DNA from: a bacterium
GTDB taxonomy: Bacteria > Zhuqueibacterota > QNDG01 > JABMRT01
Direction of reading: 5' to 3'
NCBI GenBank assembly: GCA_011046415.1
Contig: DSAP01000058.1
Coordinates: 1-44,539 of the forward strand
DNA length: 44,539 nucleotides
Part shown: positions 1 through 8,684 of the stretch, piece after piece
Numbering within the stretch: position 1 is the stretch's first letter
Layout of the letters: every line of letters starts with the position of its first letter
The notes under the pieces: generated by a model
What the model was told of the DNA's origin: nothing
The model's input: only the letters and a program-made list of their open reading frames with translations
The model's database searches: none
Program-made: the position numbers and the translations under genes

Positions 1-52
1 ATAATATACTGACGGATCGCCATGATGCAAATGCTTTTTGGGATCTCTGTTT

Positions 53-3000
53 TTATTTCACCAGCAACATCTTGCGTCTGTAGGATGAGACCGGCGTCAC
101 GAGCTCACAGATATAAATGCCTGCGGCGAAACGGGACCCGTCCCACCGGATACGGTGAATGCCGCCGTCGAGGGAGGCCTGGACGAGGGTTTCGATTCTC
201 CTTCCGAGCAGATCATAAATAGACAGGGTGACGAAAGTCCGCTCCGGCAGTTCGAAGATTATCTCGGTCGCCGGGTTGAATGGATTGGGCGAGTTCTGGT
301 GGAGTCCGAACCGGCCTGCGCAATCCGGTATTTGTGCCACATCGGAGGGCCCGTCACCTTCATCGGCGCCCGGAGAACCGTGTATGTTATGGGATGCCCT
401 CCAGTAACGGGGATCATCGGGAGAACCAGACGGATTCCTTTCAACAGAAACGAGTGAATACCCTCCCCCGTCCGCTTCGGAGGGCCAGGGGGCACGATCC
501 GAATAGGTCAAAGAAAAGATCGTGTCGCCGGAGGCATCCGACAGTGTCACGGTCTCTCCGCCGTTGTCGAGCTGTCCCTCATATTCCCCGAATGGCGCGA
601 ATCCGTAACGGTGAAGGAATGCGTCGGCATTGGACGCCAGGACCTTAAACGCCCCGCCCGCGATGCCGCTTCCGTCCGGGAAGGTGAACCGGATCCCGGA
701 GACGAAGGAGACCCCCGACAGATCGAGCGGTTTCCCGCCGGTATTCTTCAGTTCTACGAACTCGAGATCTCTGTGGCTCGTCCCGTCATCGCCGCCGAGC
801 GGATGATAATGCAGTTCGGTGATCTTCAGGCTGTCAAAGACCCCCGGCACCCGGACGGTCAGGCGGCGGAGCGCGCTCCAGGTTTGCTGCACCCGGACGC
901 GTGCGGAGAGAACAAGCGAACCGTTTAATGCGATCTGATCCTGATGGGATACCGCCTCTGCGGAAGGGGAGACGGCGCCTCCGATCGCCCGCGGATCGCT
1001 CCCGTCACGGGTCACATAGAGAGTCCCGGTTTGTCCCCCGGGATTCAGGATCTGGAGATCGGCCGGAGTCGTGAGGACGAACCGGTCTTCCCGGAAGGAT
1101 TCACCGTGGAGGACGAACACAGGCGGATCGATTTCCGGATATAGTCCCACCGCCCTGAGCTGGTCGATGACGATATCCGTCCGGTGCGGGAAGAACTCCT
1201 GGATGACCCCGTTCACCGCCGGAATCCAGTCGTCGTGTTTCGTGCGCGCCGTATGCCATTTCGAATCCCCCCAGCGCGCGGATTCCGCCACGATCGCGAG
1301 ATCGATCTCGTCGGCGCGTCTGCGGAAACGGTTGATGGAAGGTTCCGGCGTCATCGCGCCTCCGAAAAAAAGATGCCGGAACGCCTGATCCGCGAATTGC
1401 ATCCGGTATTCGGCGTTCTGCGCCAGCCTGAAATGCAGCCATTGGGGATGAAATTTCTCGAACAGGCCGACCCACATCCCTGGACCGCCGGGATATCCGA
1501 GATTCACCCGGTTCTCATAGACGCCGTCCCAGCTGCCTTCGCTCGGCCCGGGCAGTAGGGAATGTTCCGAGTCGTTGGCCAGGAAAATGAACCCGTTCCG
1601 GCCCGTACGGTCCCGGAGCGCATAGAAGTTATTGGGATCGTTGTTACCCCTGAAACGGGACACCGGCGCATCGTAGTTGCCCGTGTAAAAGATGATGAGC
1701 ATGTAGTCGATGAGATTCCCGATGTCCACCAGATTGGAATAGAGGGGATTAACCGTGCCGTCCGGATTTTTTCCCTGGAGCCGGAAATAAGCGGCGTTCT
1801 CCTGGAATCCCTCCAGACAGGCCTCCCATACTTCCAGCCACGCGTCCAGGTTGCCGTCCGTCGCCTCGATATCGTATTTCTCCCAGTTGTCGCCGATATC
1901 CACTTTGACGACATCCCAGTTCTCCCTGTCTCCGCCCAGATATTGTTCGGCGAACGAGGCTTCGGGGCGTTCCTGGGTCTGAAACAGGCCCATGTACAGC
2001 CCGTTCAGATACAGATGATAATAACGGCTTCGCGTATAGGGCCGGCCCAGTTCGCCCTGCAGATCGCGGGAGAACACATCCCGGTTCATGGTGTTCAGGC
2101 TTCCCGAGTCGCCCTTGTAGCTCCAGGAATAATTCTGACTGGTGCGCAGGTCGATCTTGTCGAAACGTCCGACTCCCTCGTTGCCGAAGAGGGGATAATT
2201 CAGTTTGCCCATCCCGTATTCCCTGCGGAAGAAAAGACGGAATGCGTGTTTCGGATTGTCTCCGTGCCGGCTCCATCCCCCGCGTATCCGGAGTCCCGCG
2301 GGCACCGAGAATCCCTCCGTGCCGTCCGGATGAATCAGTTCCACGGAGCTGGGACGTTCCCAGGCGCGTCCGTGATACTGGGCGTTCACGTAGATGCCGC
2401 TGTCCGGCGCGAAGAGATGGTCCGGATCGGTGACGAGGCTGAAGGTCGGAATATCCAGGAGGGCCGCCTCGATCTGGCCGCCGTACCGGGGATCATTCAC
2501 GACAGAAGGATCCATGTCGTAATCCATGATCTGCCCGTTGAACCACCCGGAAGGCCAGCCGCCGCCCGGATGGGACTGACTGCGGACCCGGTTGATGAAA
2601 ATATAAGTCTGGGTGACGGGCCGTGTGGGAGGACGGCCGGCCGAAGTTGCGGAGGCGCGCAGGACCACGGCGGGCGTCCGGCCCCTCCCGGTCATGCTGG
2701 AAGGATCGATGCGCACGGATTCCGGCGAGTCGCCCGAGAAAGCCGAGGGAGACTCTCTGGGATCCGATCCGTCGAGTGTGTAGCGGATCCCGGCCCCGGG
2801 CAGGGCGGAATAGACGACCACATCGAAAGGTTCGTTGTAGAATCCCCGGGAAAGGGAGAAATTGACGGAATCCGTCCCGGTCAGCTCGGCTTTCTGGATC
2901 ACGATCACGGAAACGGGAGTCGATCGCAACAGGCCGCCGGATGACAGCCGCGCCTCGGCCCGGATGGCCCGGGTGCCCGGCCGTTCGGCCGTCCAGGAAG

Positions 3001-4447
3001 CGGCATAGGGGCTGGCCTCATCACGGGCGACGACCCGGTCATCCACAAAAAAGGTCACGGACGAGACCGCTTCGGAGACATTCACGACCTGTGCGGCGAG
3101 GGGCACGGCGTCTCCTTCGCTGAAGACCGCGCCCGCGGCGGGTGCGGTCAGGACAACCCGCGGCATCGCGACGGAGACGAGCCGCGCCGTGCCGAACAGG
3201 CTGGGGTTCACCCAGGTCTCATCGCTGGACGACCACCATTTGGCGACATGTTCCCGGTCGCCGCCGTCATTGTCGTTGATCTGCACCTCGAATCCGAACT
3301 CATGCCCGTCGTTCAGGGGAAAGGTCAGATCCTGTGCCGGGATCCGCAATTCGAAATCATATCCCATACCGGTCCGGTTCCAGGCGAACGGGGCGTTCGG
3401 AGGCGTCGAGGGATTGGGCGTACTTCCGTACACAAAAGTATATCGCCGGTCGTTCGCATCATAACGATTGTTCTTGCTGTTGTCTCCGTCGAAGGAGAGT
3501 TCGATGCCGTCATTCTGATATTCGGCTGAATTCGGCGTCGCGACCACGTCGTCGATGACGGAGACAAACAGATAGAGATTGTGATCATCCCAGAGAATCC
3601 GGAAGGTCATGTCCAGATCGTCCCACCCGGAGAGGGAACGGACGGGCGGCCCCCAGTCTTCCACATACGTGTTGAAGGGGATTTCCGGGGCCGTCTCCCA
3701 GACCGCATCGAACAGGCCGTCGATTTCGGGCGGCAACTCCGTCTTGTGCACATCGAGAGCGGACGACACCTCCCTCTCCCCCAGCCCCGCCGTGCCGAAC
3801 AGGCTCGGATCGCGCCAGGAATCGTCGCTCGACGACCACCATTTGGCGATGGTTTCCCGGTTTCCCCCGTCATTGTCGTTGTACTGCCATTCATGGCCGA
3901 AAACATGGCCGGCTTCCAGACCGAACGGCAGGGAGGACCGGGGAATGCGGATTTCGAAATTGCATCCGTGATCGGTCGTCAACCAGGCGTGTACCGCACC
4001 CGGAGCGCCCGGATTTCCGGTCGTCTGGCTGTACACATACCGCCACTGGACGTCGTTGTCGTCATACCCCTGCGCCATGGAATTCTTGCTGTTGTCCCCG
4101 TCGAAATAAATTTCGAAACCGTCCTGTTCCCACGGGTTGGCATGATGGATGTCGAGCCGGTCGTCGACCACTTCGGCGAAGAGATAGAGGAAATCATCGT
4201 CCCACAGGGCGCGGAACTGGGTGAACAGATCCGGCCAGGGACCGGGCCACTCATCATCCACGAAGGTAAGCATCCGGTTCTTCGGAACCATGCGCCAGAC
4301 CGGATCGAGCCGTCCGTCGATCACGGGAGAAACGGTCGTTTTCGGAACGGACAGGATGAAGGTCTCGCCGGCCTGACCATTCAGAATCCCCTGAAAGACC
4401 ACGCACAGGAAAACCAGGAGAAGCCGGAACCGATATCGGAGGATCAT
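53..4447 (-). CDS. Secreted CotH-kinase-family protein with CBM9-like, chitobiase-like, lamin-tail and sorting domains
   Basis: A 1464-aa exported protein. I chose the ATG at 4447 because it opens a classical signal peptide (basic start, hydrophobic residues about 7-24) and has an AAAGGCGG ribosome site; the frame stays open upstream. In order: two CBM9/DOMON-like domains (about 28-225 and 230-422), both ending in the shared words AKWWSSSD and PSLFGTA; an Ig-like segment (about 425-515); a chitobiase C-terminal-like domain with YTLDGSDP (about 522-605); a CotH kinase-like region (about 640-1060; LRIRGGWSRH, FDKIDLRTSQN, LANDSEHSLL); a second chitobiase-like segment with VTRDGSDP; a lamin-tail domain (from about 1202); and a final sorting domain (SPNPFNPATEI, IYDLLGRR, about 1382-1464). 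CotH proteins are atypical kinases that phosphorylate secreted proteins. The tail suggests type IX-like secretion or surface anchoring. It lies 40 bp downstream of the patatin gene, probably in the same transcript. The substrate is unknown. Confidence 0.88.
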   Translation of the reverse strand: MILRYRFRLLLVFLCVVFQGILNGQAGETFILSVPKTTVSPVIDGRLDPVWRMVPKNRMLTFVDDEWPGPWPDLFTQFRALWDDDFLYLFAEVVDDRLDIHHANPWEQDGFEIYFDGDNSKNSMAQGYDDNDVQWRYVYSQTTGNPGAPGAVHAWLTTDHGCNFEIRIPRSSLPFGLEAGHVFGHEWQYNDNDGGNRETIAKWWSSSDDSWRDPSLFGTAGLGEREVSSALDVHKTELPPEIDGLFDAVWETAPEIPFNTYVEDWGPPVRSLSGWDDLDMTFRILWDDHNLYLFVSVIDDVVATPNSAEYQNDGIELSFDGDNSKNNRYDANDRRYTFVYGSTPNPSTPPNAPFAWNRTGMGYDFELRIPAQDLTFPLNDGHEFGFEVQINDNDGGDREHVAKWWSSSDETWVNPSLFGTARLVSVAMPRVVLTAPAAGAVFSEGDAVPLAAQVVNVSEAVSSVTFFVDDRVVARDEASPYAASWTAERPGTRAIRAEARLSSGGLLRSTPVSVIVIQKAELTGTDSVNFSLSRGFYNEPFDVVVYSALPGAGIRYTLDGSDPRESPSAFSGDSPESVRIDPSSMTGRGRTPAVVLRASATSAGRPPTRPVTQTYIFINRVRSQSHPGGGWPSGWFNGQIMDYDMDPSVVNDPRYGGQIEAALLDIPTFSLVTDPDHLFAPDSGIYVNAQYHGRAWERPSSVELIHPDGTEGFSVPAGLRIRGGWSRHGDNPKHAFRLFFRREYGMGKLNYPLFGNEGVGRFDKIDLRTSQNYSWSYKGDSGSLNTMNRDVFSRDLQGELGRPYTRSRYYHLYLNGLYMGLFQTQERPEASFAEQYLGGDRENWDVVKVDIGDNWEKYDIEATDGNLDAWLEVWEACLEGFQENAAYFRLQGKNPDGTVNPLYSNLVDIGNLIDYMLIIFYTGNYDAPVSRFRGNNDPNNFYALRDRTGRNGFIFLANDSEHSLLPGPSEGSWDGVYENRVNLGYPGGPGMWVGLFEKFHPQWLHFRLAQNAEYRMQFADQAFRHLFFGGAMTPEPSINRFRRRADEIDLAIVAESARWGDSKWHTARTKHDDWIPAVNGVIQEFFPHRTDIVIDQLRAVGLYPEIDPPVFVLHGESFREDRFVLTTPADLQILNPGGQTGTLYVTRDGSDPRAIGGAVSPSAEAVSHQDQIALNGSLVLSARVRVQQTWSALRRLTVRVPGVFDSLKITELHYHPLGGDDGTSHRDLEFVELKNTGGKPLDLSGVSFVSGIRFTFPDGSGIAGGAFKVLASNADAFLHRYGFAPFGEYEGQLDNGGETVTLSDASGDTIFSLTYSDRAPWPSEADGGGYSLVSVERNPSGSPDDPRYWRASHNIHGSPGADEGDGPSDVAQIPDCAGRFGLHQNSPNPFNPATEIIFELPERTFVTLSIYDLLGRRIETLVQASLDGGIHRIRWDGSRFAAGIYICELVTPVSSYRRKMLLVK

Positions 4448-4487
4448 GCGACCGCCTTTCGTATTGAGGTTTTTTCCCGATCCGGAC

Positions 4488-5309
4488 TCACCGGCGGAAC
4501 CACCGGAAGCCCCGATTCGCCTCTTTCCATTTCTGCATCTGCTTCCGGAATGCCTCCACATCCTCCCTGGCACTCTCGATGACCTTTTCATACTTCTCAA
4601 ATTCGAGAATGCCGATATTCTTCAGGGGAGGTTTGATATAAATGTCCGGTTTTACGTAGGACATCTTGCTCTCCACGATCGCGTTCTGAAGAATCTGGAC
4701 GGTGGAAAGGATGCTCTCGAACATGTTCGGCGTACGCACTCTCGAAAGCGCCTCGCGGGTCCCGGCCACATCGATGGCGATGAGCAGGTCGCATCGATCC
4801 CGGATGATGTCATAGGGCACCGGATTGGTCACCCCGCCGTCGATCAGCACGCGGCCGTCAAGCGTTACCGGTTCGAAAATAGCGGGCAGTGAAATGCTCG
4901 CCCGTATGGCCGGCACCAGCTCCCCATAATCGAGGACCACCTCCTGCTGACGCCAGTAATCCGTCGCCACGATCTGGAGGGGGATCTTCACCTTGTCGAA
5001 TGTTTTGACAGGAATGTTTTTGTTCAGAAAATCGAGAACCCCATTCCCCTTGACCAGACCGGAGAGACTGAAAATTTTCCGATCGACCATCTTGATGATC
5101 TGGAGGATGCCGATTTCGTTCAGCAGGTCCTCCATGTCCTGCCCGCTGTATCCGGAGGCGTAAAACGCGCCGACGATCGCCCCGATGCTGGTCCCGGCGA
5201 TGACCGATGGTTTAAGCCCGAGCTCATCGAGGACTTTGATGAACTCGATATGGCAGAGACCGCGCGCCCCGCCGCCGCCGAATGCGATTCCTATTTTTTT
5301 CTTGATCAT
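4488..5309 (-). CDS. Patatin-like phospholipase (RssA type)
   Basis: A 273-aa patatin-fold serine hydrolase. It has the glycine-rich oxyanion loop GGGGARG at residues 11-17, the nucleophile elbow GTSIG (Ser41) and the DGG motif of the catalytic aspartate (LIDGGVTNPVP), so the Ser-Asp dyad looks intact. There is no signal peptide; the protein is probably cytosolic and membrane-associated and would cleave phospholipid acyl esters. The ATG at 5309 sits just before the conserved IGIAFGGGG. A TTG at 5333 preceded by AGGGG is an alternative start that adds eight residues. It heads the pair with the CotH-type gene and is divergent from the penicillin-acylase-like gene. Confidence 0.9.
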   Translation of the reverse strand: MIKKKIGIAFGGGGARGLCHIEFIKVLDELGLKPSVIAGTSIGAIVGAFYASGYSGQDMEDLLNEIGILQIIKMVDRKIFSLSGLVKGNGVLDFLNKNIPVKTFDKVKIPLQIVATDYWRQQEVVLDYGELVPAIRASISLPAIFEPVTLDGRVLIDGGVTNPVPYDIIRDRCDLLIAIDVAGTREALSRVRTPNMFESILSTVQILQNAIVESKMSYVKPDIYIKPPLKNIGILEFEKYEKVIESAREDVEAFRKQMQKWKEANRGFRWFRR

Positions 5310-5403
5310 TTTTATCCCGATCCGGACAGACAAAACCCCTTACAAAATAAGGAATCCGGGCTCCATTATCCACACAAAAAAATACAAAGGGATCACGAAT
5401 CGC

Positions 5404-5432
5404 TTGACATTCGGCTCCGGTTTATTTACAAT
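5404..5432 (+). promoter_or_regulatory. Sigma-70-like promoter for the acylase-like/YhaM pair
   Basis: A perfect -35 hexamer TTGACA (5404-5409), a 17-bp spacer and a near-consensus -10 TACAAT (5427-5432) lie in the 250-bp divergent gap upstream of 5587. The leader would be about 150 nt long. No convincing matching promoter for the minus-strand patatin gene was seen in the same gap. Confidence 0.7.
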
Positions 5433-5586
5433 GAAAAAAGTGTCCTGAAGAGGGCGTTTCCCAAACAGACCCGTCCACCTCTTGGCGTTTTATGATCACC
5501 GAATTTTGATAAATATGTGAGAACAGACGTAATGAGAAATCTTGATGAGAACCGATGTAACGGGAATGTGACCTGACAGAAAGCCC

Positions 5587-7608
5587 ATGCCGCGCTCACT
5601 CCGATACCTCTTTCTCTTTCTCGCCGGTGGAGGTCTGATTTTCTTCCTCCTCATGCTTTTCGGCTACCGTCTCGTGACCCGATCGCTTCCCACGGTTGCC
5701 GGCGTCATCCATATCAGTGGACTCGACCGGCCTGTCTCCGTCTACCGGGATGACACCCACATCCCGCACATCCTCGCCAAGACCGAATCGGATCTCTTCT
5801 TCGCCCAGGGATTCGTCGCGGCCCAAAACCGGTTCTTCCAGATGGACTTCAACCGGCGCCTTGCCGCGGGACGCCTCTTTGAACTCTTCGGTCCGGCCTC
5901 TTCGAAAACAGACAGCCTCATGCAGACCGTCGGCATCATCCGGTCTGTGGAGAGGCTCCGTTCGGCGCTCGATCCGGAGACGGAATTTATGTTCGGCGCC
6001 TATACGCAGGGCGTGAACGCCTTCCTGAACACCCACGCCGACCGGTTGCCCATGGAATTCAAACTGATGAATGATGCGCCGGAATCCTGGCGGATCGAGG
6101 ACTGTCTCGCTGTCCAGGCGCTCTATGTGTGGCTGAAGGATGCTTCCTGGCGGATGCGCCCTTTGCTTGGCGCCGTCGCGGAAAAGGCGGGAGTCGCACA
6201 GGCCCGGATCCTCTTCCCCGGCATGAACACGGACGGATTGTCTCCTCGGACCGTGAAGACTATCGCGGATACCCTCATCATCAAAAGACTGGAATCGGTA
6301 TTCGGCGAAGGCTTCATCCCGCCGGTTCCCGGCGATGACCTGGCCTGTGTCGTGCGGGGCCGCCGCATGGTGTCGGGTTATCCCGTTCTGGCGACCCGTC
6401 CGGGTTTTGCGCCGATCCAGCCCGCGCTCTGGTACGAGGTGCATCTGTGCGGAGGCGGCATCGATGCGGCGGGTTTCTCCCTCCCCGGATTTCCCGGAAT
6501 CCTGCACGGCCACAACCACCGCGTCGCATGGACGCATGTACACCGGCACGGATTCTCTTTGTCCGGCTGGACGGTACTGCCCAAAACACAGTATCGCATC
6601 CTGCATGCCGGAGATGTCCGCCAGGCGGCCGGCGCCGTCGGCAAATACCCCGAGTCTTCCATCCGGTTCCTATTCGCCGATACGAGCGGAAATATCTGGC
6701 CAACGCCGCAAGGGTCATGGGATTGGAGCATCATTTCTTCGGAGCGATCCGGGACGTATGCGGAGCGGACCCTGGACCGGCTTCTGGGGCAGAGAGAACG
6801 CCTCTCCGCTCAGGATCTGCAAACACTGTCCGGTAACCGTTTCTCCGCCTTCGCCGGAGATGTCCGGGAAGCCATTCACCGCGTATTCGGTGCCGTTTCT
6901 GACAGGGACAGTGCGGCCGGCGCCGCCCTTCGGAAACTCCTTTCCTGGGATCTTTCATACAGACCGGGCAGCTCAGAGGCCGTCCTGTTTGCGGCTTTCA
7001 TTGAAAATTGCTTCTCGGAATTGTGGGGCGGATTGCTCGGTGAAACCCTGCTGACGGCATACGCCCGCCTGGGAGACATTCCGTTAAGGGCGCTGGACGA
7101 CGCCCTCGGGGACACAGTCAACTCGGAGTCCGTCGGAACGGCCTGGCTCGAAGCCGTAGAGAAACTGCGGCGGCGGCTCGGACCGGACATGGATGCCTGG
7201 TCATGGGGCGCATACCGGCGCCTGATCTTTCACCACCCGATTCGCTTCCACCCGCTGTTGACCCGCGTGTATCAACTCGGCCCGTTTGTCGCGGGCGGAT
7301 CGGGCGAGACCGTCGAGGGCCCGGGTCACGCCTGGAACAGGGCGGACAGGATCACCGCCTGCCCCTCAGGCCGGTTGATCATCGACATGGCGACCCGTCT
7401 TGGCGTCTCCGTGCTGCCCACCGGCCAGGGCGGACAGCCCCTCGACCCCCACTACGGCGATCAAATTCAGCGGTTTCTGTCAATCCGGTTTCATCCCAAT
7501 CTGACCGACACCTCGCGCATCCTCCATTCGGGATGGGAACACCTCACCCTTATTTCGGAGGACGACCATGTCAAAAAACGGCGCAACCCCCGGTATCCGG
7601 CTATTTGA
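5587..7608 (+). CDS. Penicillin acylase (Ntn-hydrolase) family protein, probably catalytically inactive
   Basis: A 673-aa protein with an N-terminal membrane anchor (about residues 7-28). It has clear family words: VYRDDTHIPHI, FAQGFVAAQNRFFQMD, ALWYEVHLCGGG, GFPGILHGHNHRVAW and near the end LPTGQGGQPLDPHYGDQ. Known members cut themselves to expose an N-terminal Ser, typically in a GSNxWVVSG context. Here the aligned stretch is GDDLACVVRGRRMVSG (from residue 249), so the Ser position reads Asp and the following Asn is gone. The usual NDPH after it reads TRPG. The fold is kept but nucleophile and oxyanion residues appear lost; Cys254 nearby is a remote alternative nucleophile. It is shorter than typical enzymes (about 750-800 aa). 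The next gene overlaps its 3' end by 41 nt. Confidence 0.85.
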   Translation: MPRSLRYLFLFLAGGGLIFFLLMLFGYRLVTRSLPTVAGVIHISGLDRPVSVYRDDTHIPHILAKTESDLFFAQGFVAAQNRFFQMDFNRRLAAGRLFELFGPASSKTDSLMQTVGIIRSVERLRSALDPETEFMFGAYTQGVNAFLNTHADRLPMEFKLMNDAPESWRIEDCLAVQALYVWLKDASWRMRPLLGAVAEKAGVAQARILFPGMNTDGLSPRTVKTIADTLIIKRLESVFGEGFIPPVPGDDLACVVRGRRMVSGYPVLATRPGFAPIQPALWYEVHLCGGGIDAAGFSLPGFPGILHGHNHRVAWTHVHRHGFSLSGWTVLPKTQYRILHAGDVRQAAGAVGKYPESSIRFLFADTSGNIWPTPQGSWDWSIISSERSGTYAERTLDRLLGQRERLSAQDLQTLSGNRFSAFAGDVREAIHRVFGAVSDRDSAAGAALRKLLSWDLSYRPGSSEAVLFAAFIENCFSELWGGLLGETLLTAYARLGDIPLRALDDALGDTVNSESVGTAWLEAVEKLRRRLGPDMDAWSWGAYRRLIFHHPIRFHPLLTRVYQLGPFVAGGSGETVEGPGHAWNRADRITACPSGRLIIDMATRLGVSVLPTGQGGQPLDPHYGDQIQRFLSIRFHPNLTDTSRILHSGWEHLTLISEDDHVKKRRNPRYPAI

Positions 7609-8605
7609 AGCGGGACAATCTGTCACCGGTTTTTTCGTCGTCCGCAAAAAGGAATTGCGGATCAAAAAGGACGGCGACCCCTATCTCTTCCTGGAACTCG
7701 GCGACCGGACAGGACGGATTCCGGCGGCCGTCTGGGAAAAACCCGAAAGCGTGGATCATCGAATCCGGACCGGATCCCTGATCAAGGCGCGGGGGAAGAC
7801 CGTCCTGTTTCAGGACCGGCTCCACCTCACGCTTGACCGGGTGCGTCCGGTCCGGGAGTCGGACGCCGTTTCCCCGGATGATTTCCTGCCGCACGGCGAG
7901 GCAGACACGCGAACCTTATGGAAAGAGCTGGACGGCCTGATCGCCTCGGTCCGGGAGGCATGCCTGCAGGACCTGCTCGCCGGTCTGTTCGGGGATCCGG
8001 CATTCAGGAAAAGGTTCGGGCAGGCGCCCGGGGGCAAACTCTGGCACCATGCCTGCATGGGCGGCCTGCTCGCGCACACGCTCGGCGTGGCCGTCCTCTG
8101 CGAGCGGATCGTACGGGACCGCACGGAGATAGACCGCGATCTCTTGGTCACGGCCGCCCTGCTGCACGATATCGGAAAGGTGGAATCATACCGGATGGAC
8201 GGATTCATCGACTACTCGGATCTCGGACGGCTCTGGGGGCATATCGTGATCGGCGCGCAGCACATCTGGAACCGCATCGGCCAGATGAGAGGGAAAACGC
8301 CCTTCCCGGAAGAGCTTGAGAAACAGCTCATCCACCTCATTCTCAGCCATCAGGGAGCCCTGGAAAACGGTTCGCCGGCCGTCCCCATGACGCGCGAGGC
8401 GCTCATTCTTTACCACGCGGACGAACTGGATTCAAAACTGAACGCCTTCGAACATGTGTGGGAACGGGATGGGGATGGGGATTCGGAACGCCGGTGGAGC
8501 CGGTATGTGCCGGTCATGGACCGGTTTTTCTATTTCGGAGACACCCGGAAGCCGATCGGGGCCTCACGGCCCGTCCGGCTGAATACGAATCACGAAACAG
8601 AATAG
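7568..8605 (+). CDS. OB-fold/HD-domain protein, YhaM-type 3'-5' exoribonuclease
   Basis: A 345-aa protein with two domains. The N-terminal OB-fold nucleic-acid-binding domain (about residues 10-100) carries LFLELGDRTGRIPAAVW. The HD phosphohydrolase domain (about 150-300) has metal-ligand words HHACMGGLLAHT and LLHDIGKVESY and a later LSHQGALENGSP. This order matches the YhaM/Cbf1 family, which trims RNA and single-stranded DNA from 3' ends. The ATG at 7568 has a good GGAGG site and lies inside the end of the upstream acylase-like gene, so the two are translationally coupled despite unrelated functions. The C-terminal 25 residues are unremarkable. The downstream gene is convergent, 79 bp away, with no clear terminator. 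Confidence 0.87.
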   Translation: MSKNGATPGIRLFEAGQSVTGFFVVRKKELRIKKDGDPYLFLELGDRTGRIPAAVWEKPESVDHRIRTGSLIKARGKTVLFQDRLHLTLDRVRPVRESDAVSPDDFLPHGEADTRTLWKELDGLIASVREACLQDLLAGLFGDPAFRKRFGQAPGGKLWHHACMGGLLAHTLGVAVLCERIVRDRTEIDRDLLVTAALLHDIGKVESYRMDGFIDYSDLGRLWGHIVIGAQHIWNRIGQMRGKTPFPEELEKQLIHLILSHQGALENGSPAVPMTREALILYHADELDSKLNAFEHVWERDGDGDSERRWSRYVPVMDRFFYFGDTRKPIGASRPVRLNTNHETE

Positions 8606-8684
8606 TGGACGGGGTGGACAGGACGACATCTATCTTGTTTCTCCGTTTTGACCATCCGAGTTGATCCATTTCAATCCAGATGGT

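Noticed and set aside
1562-2944. A 460-codon plus-strand open frame opposite the CotH gene
   Set aside because: No recognisable motif or ribosome site. The minus strand encodes well-supported domains throughout.
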